Both the position numbers and the translations under genes were made by a program. A model generated the notes under the pieces. That model was not told where the DNA came from. It saw only the letters and a program-made list of their open reading frames with translations, and did no database searches. Shown here in pieces: positions 18,137 through 27,629 of a stretch of DNA of 40,849 nucleotides; positions within the stretch are counted from its first letter, which is position 1; the number at the start of each line of letters is the position of its first letter. Source of the DNA: Trueperaceae bacterium (lineage in GTDB: Bacteria; Deinococcota; Deinococci; Deinococcales; Trueperaceae); the NCBI GenBank assembly GCA_003556805.1, contig PWQI01000188.1, positions 1 through 40,849 on the forward strand, written 5' to 3'.

Positions 18137-18838
18137 TCAACCCCGTTCGACCTCGAGCTCGACACGCACGTTCCCCTTCCGCGTGGCCCCCTGCAGGCTC
18201 AGGACGCGGAAGCGGCCGAGGCCGTCCGCCCACACCTCGTCGCCGGGACCGGCCTCGCTGCGCTTGTCCGCCGCCCGCCCGTTCACGTGCACTCGACCGG
18301 CCGACACCCCTTTGGCGAAGTACGTCCGCGACACGCCGAACGCGCGCGCGCCGAGCACGTCCACGCGCAGCGACGGAACGACCGCCACCAGGCGCTTGCT
18401 GGCACCACCAACCACGCGCTCGACCGACACCGCCTCGAGCGGCAACCGTCGCCCCTCGAGGGTGATCGACGGGGGCATGTCGGCGCTGGCGAGGGCGATC
18501 AGCGTGCAGCCGTCGGCGTGGGCCACGACGTCGCCGAGCGCGTCGGCGGGCACGCCGGCTGCGATCGCCGCCGCGCGCACGTCGTCCACGTCGTACGCAC
18601 CAGCGACGTACCAGCCGATGAGCACGGGCATGGCCTCCGGCACGTGATCCGGACGCGCCGTGAGCGCTCGACGGCGTGCGCCAGGGTAGCCGCCCCACGC
18701 AACCGCCTCGACGCCGGGCACACGCGCGTCGCGCAGCACCGCGTCGGCCTCCTCAGGTTCGAGGAAGGGCCCGTGGGACACGCGACCGCCGCCGGCTTCG
18801 CGCCGCAATCGCTCGGCCAAGGCTGCGCCCTGGCGCAC
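18137..18838 (-). CDS. S4-domain RNA-binding protein (YlmH-like)
   Basis: DVLGARAFGVSRTYFAKGVSAGRVHVNGRAADKRSEAGPGDEV is an S4 domain; GTG 18838 fits the upstream stop at 18840. Confidence 0.82.
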   Translation of the reverse strand: MRQGAALAERLRREAGGGRVSHGPFLEPEEADAVLRDARVPGVEAVAWGGYPGARRRALTARPDHVPEAMPVLIGWYVAGAYDVDDVRAAAIAAGVPADALGDVVAHADGCTLIALASADMPPSITLEGRRLPLEAVSVERVVGGASKRLVAVVPSLRVDVLGARAFGVSRTYFAKGVSAGRVHVNGRAADKRSEAGPGDEVWADGLGRFRVLSLQGATRKGNVRVELEVERG

Positions 18839-18839
18839 C

Positions 18840-19469
18840 TCAGCGAACGTCTCTGACGTCGATACCCCGCTCGCGGACGCGGTCGACGAAGCCCGCCGCG
18901 CCCTCGCCCGATACGCGCACGACCAAGCGGCGCCGCTCACCCTCCACCACGCCGGTCGTGACCGCGGCGATGATGTTCGACGGGGGGCCGGCCTCCGCGA
19001 CGCGCGCGAGCGCACCAGGTGCATCAGGCAGGTCGACCGTCACCCGCACCCCACCCTCGCGCAAGCCGAGGAACGCGACGAACGCTCGCAGCAGGTCGGT
19101 GATGGTGAGGATGCCGATCAGGCGACCGTCTTCGATGACGGGCAGGCCCGACACACGGTGCTCCTCCATCAGCAGCGCAGCCTGCTCGACGGGGTCGTCT
19201 GGGCCCACGGTGATGACCGAGGCGACCATGACGTCCTTGACCAGCAGCTTGCTCAGCAGGTAGTTCAGCTCGTAGATCGAGAGGGTCGTCGCCTTCGACG
19301 GCGTCGCCTCCTTCAGATCACGATCCGTGACGATGCCAACCAGACGGCCTTCTCGCACGACGGGGAGGCGCCGGAACCCGCCCTCGCGCAGGCGGTTCAT
19401 CGCCTCCATGACGGGCGTCGTCGCCGACACCGTCTGCGGATCACCGGTCATCCATTCGCGCACCAACAT
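18840..19469 (-). CDS. CBS-pair plus ACT-like domain protein (AcuB-like)
   Basis: MLVREWMTGDPQTVS...GIVTDRDLKEA, VKDVMVASVITVGPDD...GILTITDLLRAF, then ACT-like VTVDLPDAPGALARVAE. Confidence 0.85.
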   Translation of the reverse strand: MLVREWMTGDPQTVSATTPVMEAMNRLREGGFRRLPVVREGRLVGIVTDRDLKEATPSKATTLSIYELNYLLSKLLVKDVMVASVITVGPDDPVEQAALLMEEHRVSGLPVIEDGRLIGILTITDLLRAFVAFLGLREGGVRVTVDLPDAPGALARVAEAGPPSNIIAAVTTGVVEGERRRLVVRVSGEGAAGFVDRVRERGIDVRDVR

Positions 19470-19580
19470 GCGGATCCTCCTCGCCCAGACCTGACGACGT
19501 CATGCTACCAGAGGCCTGCGCACGCCTCATGCCGCCCGACCTGGACGTCGTGGACGCGCACGGGCGTGGCAGAATACGGC

Positions 19581-20771
19581 ATGTCACCACGCGACCTCGA
19601 TCCCCTCGGGCAGCCGTGGCCCGCTCCGGTAGCGGGCCGGCGTGTGAGCATCCTCGGCTCCACCGGCTCCATCGGAACGCAGGCGCTCGACGTGGCCGCC
19701 TGGACGGGGCACCGTGTCGTGGCGCTCGCCGCGGGAAGGCGAGCCGGTGTCCTGATCGAACAGACGTGGCGGTGGCGTCCCGAACTGGTGTCGTGCGATC
19801 CAGACGTGGCGCACGAGGTCGAACGTCATCTGCCAACCGGAACACGGCTGGTGACGGGTGACGCTGGGTTGCTCGCAGCGGCCACCGCCGACGTCGACAC
19901 GGTCGTCGCGGCCGTTCCCGGCTTCCGTGGGCTGGCACCGGTTCGCGCCGCCCTGGAGCAGGGGCGCCACGTGGCGCTGGCCACGAAGGAGGCGATGGTC
20001 TGCGCGGGGGCGCTCGTGTGGCGTGCCGCGCGGGCGTCGGGAGCAAGGTTGACGCCGATCGACTCCGAACATGCGGGCCTCTATCAGACGCTCGTCGGCG
20101 AGCCGCGCGAAGGCATCGATAGCGTGGTCCTCACCGCGTCGGGAGGGCCGTTTCGCAGCGGCCCGCGAGACCTCTCGACCGTGACGCCCACGGAGGCGCT
20201 CGCGCATCCGACCTGGCGCATGGGTCCGAAGGTGACGATCGACTCGGCGACGCTCTTCAACAAGGGCCTCGAGGTGATCGAGGCAGCGCTGCTGTTCGAC
20301 CTGTCGCTCGACCGCATCGAGGTCGTCGTGCACCCGCAGTCCTTGGTGCACGCGCTGGTGCGCTTCCGCGACGGTTCGATCAAGGCGCAGCTCGGACCGC
20401 ACGACATGCGCCTCCCGATCCTGTACGCCCTCGAGGCGCCCGAGCGTCCGGTCGTGCCCCTCGAGCCGCTGCCGCTCACCGGCACGTGGACGTTCGAGCC
20501 GCCGGACACCACGCGCTTCCCGTGTCTGACGCTGGCGTTCGAGGCAGGACGGCGGGGCGGCAGCGCGCCGCTGGCAGTGAACGCCGCCGACGAGATCGCG
20601 GTCGCGGCGTTCCTGGCCGGCGAGCTGCGCTTCGATCACATCCCTGCGGTCATCGAGTCCGTGCTGTCGAGCGACTGGCCGGCGGCCGACGACTGGGACG
20701 TCTTGCCTGCACTCGACGCCGAGGCGCGGGCACTGGCGCGGGCCGCGGTCGCGTCGAGGGCCCAGGCATGA
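19581..20771 (+). CDS. dxr: 1-deoxy-D-xylulose 5-phosphate reductoisomerase
   Basis: ILGSTGSIGTQALDV, ATKEAMVCAG, PIDSEHAGLYQ, TASGGPFR, MGPKVTIDSATLFNKGLEVIEA. Confidence 0.96.
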   Translation: MSPRDLDPLGQPWPAPVAGRRVSILGSTGSIGTQALDVAAWTGHRVVALAAGRRAGVLIEQTWRWRPELVSCDPDVAHEVERHLPTGTRLVTGDAGLLAAATADVDTVVAAVPGFRGLAPVRAALEQGRHVALATKEAMVCAGALVWRAARASGARLTPIDSEHAGLYQTLVGEPREGIDSVVLTASGGPFRSGPRDLSTVTPTEALAHPTWRMGPKVTIDSATLFNKGLEVIEAALLFDLSLDRIEVVVHPQSLVHALVRFRDGSIKAQLGPHDMRLPILYALEAPERPVVPLEPLPLTGTWTFEPPDTTRFPCLTLAFEAGRRGGSAPLAVNAADEIAVAAFLAGELRFDHIPAVIESVLSSDWPAADDWDVLPALDAEARALARAAVASRAQA

Positions 20772-21871
20772 CCGGACGCGGCTGGAAGCTACCGTTCAAG
20801 CTGCTGGGCATCCCGCTCTCGCTCGATCCCTCGTTCGCGCTCGTGCTGCCGTTGTTCGCCTGGCTGATCTCGAGCCAGGTACCGGCCTACGCCGAGTTGC
20901 TCACGGCGGTGGGGATCGAGATCGACGGCGCCGCGCTCTCCCGCGGCATCATCCCCTACGTCCTCGGGCTGAGCGCGGCCCTGGGGCTGGTCACGAGCGT
21001 GGTGATCCACGAGCTCGGTCACGCGCTGACGGCGCGAGCATACGGCGTCGCCACGCGCGGCATCACGCTCTGGTTCCTCGGGGGCGTGGCACAACTCGAG
21101 GACATGCCGCGCCAACGCGGGGCCGAGGCCGTCGTCGCCATCGTGGGGCCGATCACGTCGGCGGTGCTCGGCGCGTTGCTGGGCATGCTGTTGACGACGC
21201 TGACGATGCCCGCAGGCGTCACCTTCGTGGTCGCGTACCTGGCGATCACGAACGTCGCTTTGGCCCTGTTCAACCTGCTGCCGGCGCTGCCCCTCGACGG
21301 TGGCAGGGTGTTGCGGTCGCTGCTCGCGCTCTTCCTCTCGCGCGAAAGGGCCACGTTGATCGCCGGCGGGGTCTCCCAAGTCCTCGCCATCGGCCTCGGC
21401 GTGTACGGCTTCCTGTCGCTCAACTTGCTCCTGATGGCCGTGGCGTTCTTCGTGTACAACGCGGGCCGGGCCGAGGTGCAGGCGGAGTCCATGCGCAGCG
21501 CCTTCGAGGGCCGACGCGTGGCCGATGGGATGGGCCGGGATCCGATCACGATCGACATCGACATGCCCATCGACCGCTTTCGCGCGTTGCGGGCCTGGAA
21601 GACCCATCCGTGCTACCCCGTCGTCGATCCGGATGGCCAGCTCCTGGGCATGGCGCGCATCGCCGACGCCGAAGGCGCCGACGACGACGCCGGCCTGCAG
21701 GCACTCCTCCGACCGGCCGAGACGATCCGCGCCGACGAGCCGCTCGAGGTCGGCGTGCGCCGCCTCGCGGCCAGCGAGCTCGGCAGGCTCGTCGTCACCG
21801 ACACACGAGGCCGCGTCGTCGGCATCCTCGGCAAGTCCGACGTCGTGCGTGCCCTCGAGGCACTGCGATGA
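20768..21871 (+). CDS. Site-2 protease (M50) with C-terminal CBS-like domain
   Basis: VVIHELGHALTARAYG (HExxH), NLLPALPLDGGRVLRS, CBS-like C-terminal region. Confidence 0.92.
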   Translation: MTGRGWKLPFKLLGIPLSLDPSFALVLPLFAWLISSQVPAYAELLTAVGIEIDGAALSRGIIPYVLGLSAALGLVTSVVIHELGHALTARAYGVATRGITLWFLGGVAQLEDMPRQRGAEAVVAIVGPITSAVLGALLGMLLTTLTMPAGVTFVVAYLAITNVALALFNLLPALPLDGGRVLRSLLALFLSRERATLIAGGVSQVLAIGLGVYGFLSLNLLLMAVAFFVYNAGRAEVQAESMRSAFEGRRVADGMGRDPITIDIDMPIDRFRALRAWKTHPCYPVVDPDGQLLGMARIADAEGADDDAGLQALLRPAETIRADEPLEVGVRRLAASELGRLVVTDTRGRVVGILGKSDVVRALEALR

Positions 21872-21936
21872 GCGGTGCCCGCGGTAGCGTGGGCTGGGCG
21901 CCCTTCGACGCCCTCGTGCCCGTGCATACTGGACGG

Positions 21937-21963
21937 GTGGATGGAGACGTGCATACATGCTGA
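21937..21963 (+). other. Putative leaderless uORF MDGDVHTC overlapping the rseP start
   Basis: GTG 6 nt after CATACT (21925-21930); stop TGA 21961-21963 lies inside rseP (ATG 21957). Confidence 0.25.
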
Positions 21964-23045
21964 CGGCCCTTGTGTTCCTTGCGATCCTGATGACGGCGGT
22001 GCTCGTGCACGAGCTCGCTCACTATCTCGCTGCCCGCTCGGTCGGCGTGAGCGTGCGCGCGTTCAGTGTCGGGATGGGCCCGGTCGTGTTCAAGCGGCAC
22101 TGGCGCGGAACCGAGTGGCGCCTCTCGCTGCTGCCGCTGGGGGGGTACGTAGACCTGCCGGGGATGGCGGCGAGCGTTGACGACGAGGGTCGGCTCCAGT
22201 CACCCACCGAGGGCATGGCCCGGCTCCGGCTCCCCCAGAAGGCATGGGTGCTCTCGGCGGGCGTCATCGCCAACTACATCCTCGGCACGCTCTTGCTGGC
22301 GAGCGCCGTCGTCTTGGCTCCTGGCTTCCGCGAGCTGGTGTCGGGCGCTCCCGTCGAGGTGGAGGGAGCCCAGATCGTGGCGGTTGCCGACGGCTCTCGC
22401 GCCGAGGCGCTCGGTTTGCTCGCCGGCGACCGCGTCGTACGCCTCAACGCGGTCCACGAACCGACCCCTGAACTGATGGTCGCCGAGCTCGCCGAGGCCG
22501 ACGCTCTGACCATGGTCGTGCAGGGTGAGGACGGTCGTGAACGCGAGGTGGCGAGTGCCTGGCCGCCCGCCGGCCTCGAGCCGGGTGAGCGTCCCCTGCT
22601 CGGTGTGCAGCTGGCCCCGGTGACGGTCCCCAGCGTCGGTCTGGGCACCGCCCTCGTCGAGAGCGTCGACTTCGGCGTGCGCATGTTCCCCGAGATGGTC
22701 CTGGCCTTCGTCCGTGGCTTCGGCTCGGCGCTGTCGGGCACACCGAACGAGGACGTCGCGGGTCCGGTCGGCATGGTGACGATGGTCGGCCAGGCTGCTC
22801 AGGTCGGCATCGCCCCGGTGCTGCTGCTGGCGGCCCTGATCAACTTCTCGCTCGCCGTGTTCAACCTGCTGCCCATCCCTGGTCTCGACGGTGGCCGCTT
22901 GCTGCTCGCGACGGTCGTGAGCGCTCGCGGCAAGCCCTTCCGACCCGGCCAGGAAGAAGCGATCCACTTCGCCGGCATCATGGCGGTTCTCGCGCTCATC
23001 GTGTTGATCACGGTCCAGGAGCTCGGTGGACTGCTCGGCGGTTGA
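21957..23045 (+). CDS. rseP: RseP-type site-2 protease (M50B) with PDZ domain
   Basis: VLVHELAHYLAARSVGVSVRAFSVGMGPVVF, PDZ-like VADGSRAEALGLLAGDRVVRLN, NLLPIPGLDGGRLL. Confidence 0.94.
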   Translation: MLTALVFLAILMTAVLVHELAHYLAARSVGVSVRAFSVGMGPVVFKRHWRGTEWRLSLLPLGGYVDLPGMAASVDDEGRLQSPTEGMARLRLPQKAWVLSAGVIANYILGTLLLASAVVLAPGFRELVSGAPVEVEGAQIVAVADGSRAEALGLLAGDRVVRLNAVHEPTPELMVAELAEADALTMVVQGEDGREREVASAWPPAGLEPGERPLLGVQLAPVTVPSVGLGTALVESVDFGVRMFPEMVLAFVRGFGSALSGTPNEDVAGPVGMVTMVGQAAQVGIAPVLLLAALINFSLAVFNLLPIPGLDGGRLLLATVVSARGKPFRPGQEEAIHFAGIMAVLALIVLITVQELGGLLGG

Positions 23046-23084
23046 CGACGAGGCCTCACGGCCGGCGCGCCCGGGAGCATCCTG

Positions 23085-23741
23085 ATGGCCGCTCGACGCA
23101 GTGTCGTCATCATCCCTGCGCTCGATGAGGCCGGCACCGTGGCGACGGTCGTCCGGTGCGCCAAGAACGCTGGCGTCGGCCCGGTCCTGGTCGTCGACGA
23201 CGGCTCGAGCGACGCGACGGCGCAGGTCGCCGCGCGTGCCGGCGCCGAGGTCCTGCGCCTGGCCACGAACCGTGGCAAGGGTGGTGCGGTGGTCGCGGGC
23301 GCAGCGAGCCGTGACGAGGAGGTCGTGGTGCTCCTCGACGCCGATCTCATCGGCCTGACCGCGAAGCACGTCCGGGCTCTTGCAGCACCCGTCGTCTCGG
23401 GCGAGGCGGTGATGAGTCGCGGCGTCTTCACCGGCGGACGTTGGTCGACGACCACGGCTCAACGCATCGCACCGCAACTGAACGGCCAGCGCGCCGTCGA
23501 GCGTGTGCGTCTGCTCGAGATCCCCGGGTTGGCGACCTCACGCTACGGCGTCGAGGTGGCGATCACCGAGCACGCCGCGGAAGCGCAATGGCCCACCGTC
23601 GACGTCGAGCTACCGGGCGTGTCGCAGGTGACCAAGGAGGAGAAGCGTGGCATCGTGCGCGGCACGGTCAAACGGCTGCGCATGTACGCCGAGATCCTCC
23701 GCCAGGTGCTCTTCCAACAGCGCAAGACGCCCAACCGGTAA
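23085..23741 (+). CDS. GT2-family glycosyltransferase
   Basis: VVIIPALDEAGTVATVVRCA, VLVVDDGSSDAT, NRGKGGAVVAGA, LLDADLIGL. Confidence 0.85.
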   Translation: MAARRSVVIIPALDEAGTVATVVRCAKNAGVGPVLVVDDGSSDATAQVAARAGAEVLRLATNRGKGGAVVAGAASRDEEVVVLLDADLIGLTAKHVRALAAPVVSGEAVMSRGVFTGGRWSTTTAQRIAPQLNGQRAVERVRLLEIPGLATSRYGVEVAITEHAAEAQWPTVDVELPGVSQVTKEEKRGIVRGTVKRLRMYAEILRQVLFQQRKTPNR

Positions 23742-23770
23742 CCGAACCACCCTGAGCCGTCGAACGTTCG

Positions 23771-25054
23771 CTACCCCTCTTCGCCCGGCGCAAGCCGGGA
23801 CTCGATGGCGCGCGCGTGGGCCTCGAGCCCTTCGGCCCGGGCCATCAGGGCGCCGGCGGGACCGATCGCCGCGAGGGCAGCCGGCGTCAGCCCGACGACG
23901 GGGACGAGGCGCTGGAAGTGACGAACGTTGAGGGCCGATGCGTAGCGGGCGGTGCCACCCGTCGGCATCACGTGGCTCGGCCCCGCTACGTAGTCTCCGA
24001 GCGCCTCCATCGAGTGTGCGCCGACGAAGACGCCGCCGGCATGCTCGACGGCGCCGACCCACGACCACGGGTCCTCGACCAGCAGGCAGAGGTGCTCGGG
24101 CGCGTACGCGTTGGCCACCTCGAGCGCCTGAGCGACGCTCTCGACGATGGCCACCATGCCGCGCTGCTCGAGACTGGCACGAGCGGTGGACGCGGTCGAC
24201 AGGTCGCTAAGCTGGCGCTCGAGCTCGGACTCCACCGCATGCCACACGTCGTCGTCGGTGACGACCAGCACTGGTTGTGCCCCCTCGTGCTCGGCCTGCG
24301 CGAGCAGGTCGGCGGCCACGTGCCGCGGGTCGGCCGAGGCGTCGGCGACCACGAGCGTCTCGGTCGGCCCGGGCAGCGACTCGATCCCGACCTGGCCGAA
24401 CACCAACTGCTTCGCGATCACGACCCACGGGCTCCCCGGCCCAACGATCGTGTCGACCCGACCGACCTGCTCGGTCCCGTACGCCAGGGCGGCGATGGCG
24501 TGTGCCCCGCCCAGCCGGTAGACCGCTCGCAGGCCGAGCACGGACGCGACGTAGAGGATCTCGGGAGCGACGCTCCCGTCACGGCGCGGAGGCGCGCAGG
24601 CGACGATGTCCGCGACGCCGGCCACCTGCGCCGGCACGGCGCTCATGATCAGCGAGCTGAACAGCGGTGCCTGGCCGGCCGGGACGTAGCAACCGACCCG
24701 AGCCAGCGGACGGACCATGTGCCCCAACCACCCGTCGGGACCCGGCACCAGCGCCGCCTCGCGTGGTTGACGCTCGTGGAACGCGCGAACGCGCGCGATG
24801 GACGTGTCGATGGCCGAGCGCAGCGCCGGTTCGAGCGCTGCCGCGGCCGCCTCGATCGCGTCTACCGATACGGCGAAACGCTCCAGACGAACGCCGTCGA
24901 AGCGCTCGCTGAACTCGCGCAGCGCGTCGTCGCCACGCTCGCGTACGGCCTCGATCACGGCTTCGACCTGGGCGCGGCGGACGGGGTCGGCCGCATCTGG
25001 AGCGCGGTCTTGCATGGCCGCCAGTGCGGCGTCGGTTCCTCGGAGCACCTGCAT
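23771..25054 (-). CDS. hisD: Histidinol dehydrogenase
   Basis: VGCYVPAGQAPLFSSLIMSAVPAQVAGV, YRLGGAHAIAALAYGTEQV, IVGPGSPWVVIAKQLVFGQVGIESLPGPTE. Start 25054 chosen because TACAGT lies 8 nt upstream; 25102 is an alternative. Confidence 0.93.
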   Translation of the reverse strand: MQVLRGTDAALAAMQDRAPDAADPVRRAQVEAVIEAVRERGDDALREFSERFDGVRLERFAVSVDAIEAAAAALEPALRSAIDTSIARVRAFHERQPREAALVPGPDGWLGHMVRPLARVGCYVPAGQAPLFSSLIMSAVPAQVAGVADIVACAPPRRDGSVAPEILYVASVLGLRAVYRLGGAHAIAALAYGTEQVGRVDTIVGPGSPWVVIAKQLVFGQVGIESLPGPTETLVVADASADPRHVAADLLAQAEHEGAQPVLVVTDDDVWHAVESELERQLSDLSTASTARASLEQRGMVAIVESVAQALEVANAYAPEHLCLLVEDPWSWVGAVEHAGGVFVGAHSMEALGDYVAGPSHVMPTGGTARYASALNVRHFQRLVPVVGLTPAALAAIGPAGALMARAEGLEAHARAIESRLAPGEEG

Positions 25055-25062
25055 GAGCGCCC

Positions 25063-25102
25063 ACTGTACCGCCGGCGGGCACGCGTCGATGCGCGGTAGC
25101 AT
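25063..25102. promoter_or_regulatory. Divergent hisD / FAD-oxidoreductase promoter module
   Basis: TACAGT 25068-25063 (-), 8 nt before ATG 25054; TAGCAT 25097-25102 (+), 7 nt before ATG 25110. Confidence 0.6.
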
Positions 25103-25109
25103 ACGCGCC

Positions 25110-26270
25110 ATGACGCTGCGTGGGACGCACGTGATCGTCGTCGGCGCCGGCATCGTGGGCGCCGCGGTGGCATGGTCGCTGACGTGTGCCGGCGCCCGCG
25201 TGACCGTCCTCGAACGCGCCGCCGCGGCGGCGACGGGCGCAACGGGCCGCTCGGCCGCGGGCCTCCGTCACCAGTTCTCCGCGCCCCAGAACGTGCGCTT
25301 CTCGGCCTACGGTGCACGGCGCTACGCAGGCTTCGAGGCCGAGGTCGGCGTCGACGCTGGCTTCCGCCGTGTCGGGTACGCCTTCCTCATCCCCGAAGAC
25401 GCCGTCGAGGGCTGGCGGCGCCAGGCCGCGACCGTCCGCGCGCACGGTGGCCGGGTGGAGTTGCTGGCGCCGCAGGTGGCCGCCGTTCGCTGGCCATGGC
25501 TCGACCTGTCCGGCGTCGGCCTCGTCAGCTACGGTCCCGACGACGGCGTGCTCGACCCTCACGCGGTGACGCTCGGTTGGCTCGGGGCCGCCCGTGCGGG
25601 CGGCGCCGTGGTGCGATTCGAGGCCGAGGTGACCGACCTCGCGCCCTCGGCCGCTGGTTGGCGGGTCCACACGGCGCACGGCGCTCCGCTGAGCGGAGAC
25701 GTGGTCGTGAACGCCGCCGGACCGCAGGCTGGTCGGGTCGCAGCACTCGCAGGCGCCAGCGTTCCCGTCGTGCCGTCTCGGCGCTCCGTCTACGTCACCA
25801 CGCCGGTGTCGGGGATCGCGCTACCGACCCCGTTGACGGTCGACGTCGCGTCGGGCGTGTGGTTGCGCTCCGAGGGCGAGCGGGTGATCTTCGGTCGCTC
25901 CAACCCCGCCGAACCGCCGGGCGAGAACGAGCGGGTCGACTGGGACTGGCTCGAACCGACGCTGGAGCGTGCCCTGCCCCGCTTCCCCTTCCTGGCCCGC
26001 GCCGAACTCGATCGGCGCGCCTGCTGGGCGGGTCACTACGAGGTGACGCCCGACCATCTCCCACTGATCGGCTGGGACCCTGCGCTCCCCGGGCTGCTGC
26101 ATGCCGCCGGCTTCTCCGGCCACGGCGTCCAACACGCCCCTGCGACCGGCGCCGCCGTGGCCGCGTTGGTGGCGGGCGAGCCGCCGCCGTTCGACCTGAC
26201 ACCGTTCGCTCCGGGCCGCTTCGCCGAGGGCCTGCGGGCGAGGGGCGATGGCGAAGTCGCGATCGTCTGA
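25110..26270 (+). CDS. FAD-dependent oxidoreductase, DAO family (sarcosine/glycine oxidase-like)
   Basis: VIVVGAGIVGAAVAWSLTCAGARVTVLERA, ATGRSAAGLRHQFS, VVNAAGPQAGRVAALAG, GFSGHGVQHAPATG. Confidence 0.9.
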   Translation: MTLRGTHVIVVGAGIVGAAVAWSLTCAGARVTVLERAAAAATGATGRSAAGLRHQFSAPQNVRFSAYGARRYAGFEAEVGVDAGFRRVGYAFLIPEDAVEGWRRQAATVRAHGGRVELLAPQVAAVRWPWLDLSGVGLVSYGPDDGVLDPHAVTLGWLGAARAGGAVVRFEAEVTDLAPSAAGWRVHTAHGAPLSGDVVVNAAGPQAGRVAALAGASVPVVPSRRSVYVTTPVSGIALPTPLTVDVASGVWLRSEGERVIFGRSNPAEPPGENERVDWDWLEPTLERALPRFPFLARAELDRRACWAGHYEVTPDHLPLIGWDPALPGLLHAAGFSGHGVQHAPATGAAVAALVAGEPPPFDLTPFAPGRFAEGLRARGDGEVAIV

Positions 26271-26285
26271 CGCCCGCCCCCGAGC

Positions 26286-26309
26286 CCGTGCGTGCTCACG
26301 CACGCACGG
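26286..26309 (+). terminator. Hairpin downstream of the FAD oxidoreductase
   Basis: CCGTGCGTG-CTCACG-CACGCACGG, perfect 9-bp arms, 16 nt after the stop codon; no U-tract. Confidence 0.45.
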
Positions 26310-26343
26310 CCGCTCGACGACGACGCTGGGATGCGACGCGATC

Positions 26344-26387
26344 GCACACGTGAACGGCCGCCCTCGAGGGCGGCCGTTCACGTGTGC
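26344..26387. terminator. Perfect 44-bp palindrome, putative bidirectional terminator
   Basis: GCACACGTGAACGGCCGCCCTC|GAGGGCGGCCGTTCACGTGTGC lies between the convergent FAD oxidoreductase (+) and rplT (-). Confidence 0.65.
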
Positions 26388-26444
26388 CGTACCGCTGGGC
26401 ACGGAACCTGGGTCCCGGACCCGTGGCCACGGGTGGCGCGCGCC

Positions 26445-26801
26445 TCAGGCCTGCGTGCCCTTGGCGACGCTCACGAGCTGCTTGAAGGCAGCGGGCTCAC
26501 GCACGGCGAGATCCGCGAGGATCTTCCGGTCGACCTCGACACCCGCCTGGCGCAGGCCATGCATGAAGCGCGAGTAGCTCATGCCCTCTTGGCGCGTGGC
26601 GGCGTTGATGCGGGTGATCCACAGGCGCCGGAAGTCGTTCTTCTTGTCTCGGCGATCGCGGTACTCGTAATCGGCGGCGTTGAGCAGCGTCTGGGTGGCG
26701 GTGCGGACGCTCTTGCTGCGCAGGCCCCAGAAACCCTTTGCGCGCTTGAGGATCTTCTGGTGGCGGGCGCGGCGGACCGTCCCGGTCTTGACTCTAGGCA
26801 T
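26445..26801 (-). CDS. rplT: Ribosomal protein bL20
   Basis: [29 protein letters not shown]...[24 protein letters not shown]. Confidence 0.98.
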   Translation of the reverse strand: MPRVKTGTVRRARHQKILKRAKGFWGLRSKSVRTATQTLLNAADYEYRDRRDKKNDFRRLWITRINAATRQEGMSYSRFMHGLRQAGVEVDRKILADLAVREPAAFKQLVSVAKGTQA

Positions 26802-26813
26802 GGTCGGCCTCCC

Positions 26814-27011
26814 TCAGTCGTACGGCAGCAGGCGCTTGATGCGCTCTGCTTCCGTGGTGGCGAGGACGAGGACGGTCCGACCCTGACGGATGCGCTTCCC
26901 TGACTTCTTGAAGTTCAGGTGGCGCTTCCCGGATCGCATGGCCGTGACCTTACCTCGCCCAGTGATTTTCACACGGGCTTTGGTGCCCTTATGGGTCTTG
27001 AGCTTCGGCAT
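26814..27011 (-). CDS. rpmI: Ribosomal protein bL35
   Basis: MPKLKTHKGTKARVKITGRGKV; 65 aa; infC-rpmI-rplT order. Confidence 0.98.
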   Translation of the reverse strand: MPKLKTHKGTKARVKITGRGKVTAMRSGKRHLNFKKSGKRIRQGRTVLVLATTEAERIKRLLPYD

Positions 27012-27065
27012 GCGGTGGTGCTCCTTGGTACGAGGCGGAGCCTCGTGTGGGATCGTTGCCGGCGC

Positions 27066-27629
27066 TCAGCCGGCAGCCTCGGCCGATTCGGCGGCCTCGT
27101 TCGGGGTGGTCGGCGCGACGACCACGTTGGGTCGCAGCACCATGTTCATGTCCATCCCCGAGATGACTGGGGACGAGTCCACGACGGCGATCTCGGTGAC
27201 GTCGGCGGCGACCCTGTTGAGGATGTCCTGACCGAGCTCGGGGTGCGTCCGCTCACGTCCCCGGAACATGATCGTGACCTTGACCTTGTGACCCTGTTTG
27301 AGGAACCGACGGATGTGGTTCACCTTGGTCTCGTAGTCGTGTCGATCGATCTTGATCCGGAACTTGATCGCCTTCATCTCTTGCGATCGCGAGCGCTTGC
27401 GCGCCTCCTTGGTCTGCTGCTGCAACTCGTAACGGTACTTACCGTAATCGAGCAACTTGGCGACCGGTGGCTGCGCCTGCTCTCCGACCAAGACGAGATC
27501 GAGGTCCTGTTCACGCGCCATGCGCATGGCGTCGCGCGTCTCCAGGATGCCCCGCTGCTCTCCGTCGGCGTCGATGAGACGTACCTGACGTACGCGGATC
27601 TGCTCGTTCACCTTCATCTCTCTCGCGAT
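27066..27629 (-). CDS. infC: Translation initiation factor IF-3, predicted AUC start
   Basis: VNEQIRVRQVRLIDADGEQRG...KAIKFRIKIDRHDYETKVNHIRRFLKQGHKVKVTIMFRGRE. GGAGGTGA (27644-27637) is 7 nt upstream of ATC (27629-27627). Alternative ATG at 27617. Confidence 0.9.
   Translation of the reverse strand: MAREMKVNEQIRVRQVRLIDADGEQRGILETRDAMRMAREQDLDLVLVGEQAQPPVAKLLDYGKYRYELQQQTKEARKRSRSQEMKAIKFRIKIDRHDYETKVNHIRRFLKQGHKVKVTIMFRGRERTHPELGQDILNRVAADVTEIAVVDSSPVISGMDMNMVLRPNVVVAPTTPNEAAESAEAAG

Noticed and set aside
21922-21956. Direct repeat GTGCATAC at 21922-21929 and 21949-21956
   Set aside because: Only 8 bp and two copies; could be an operator but no further support.
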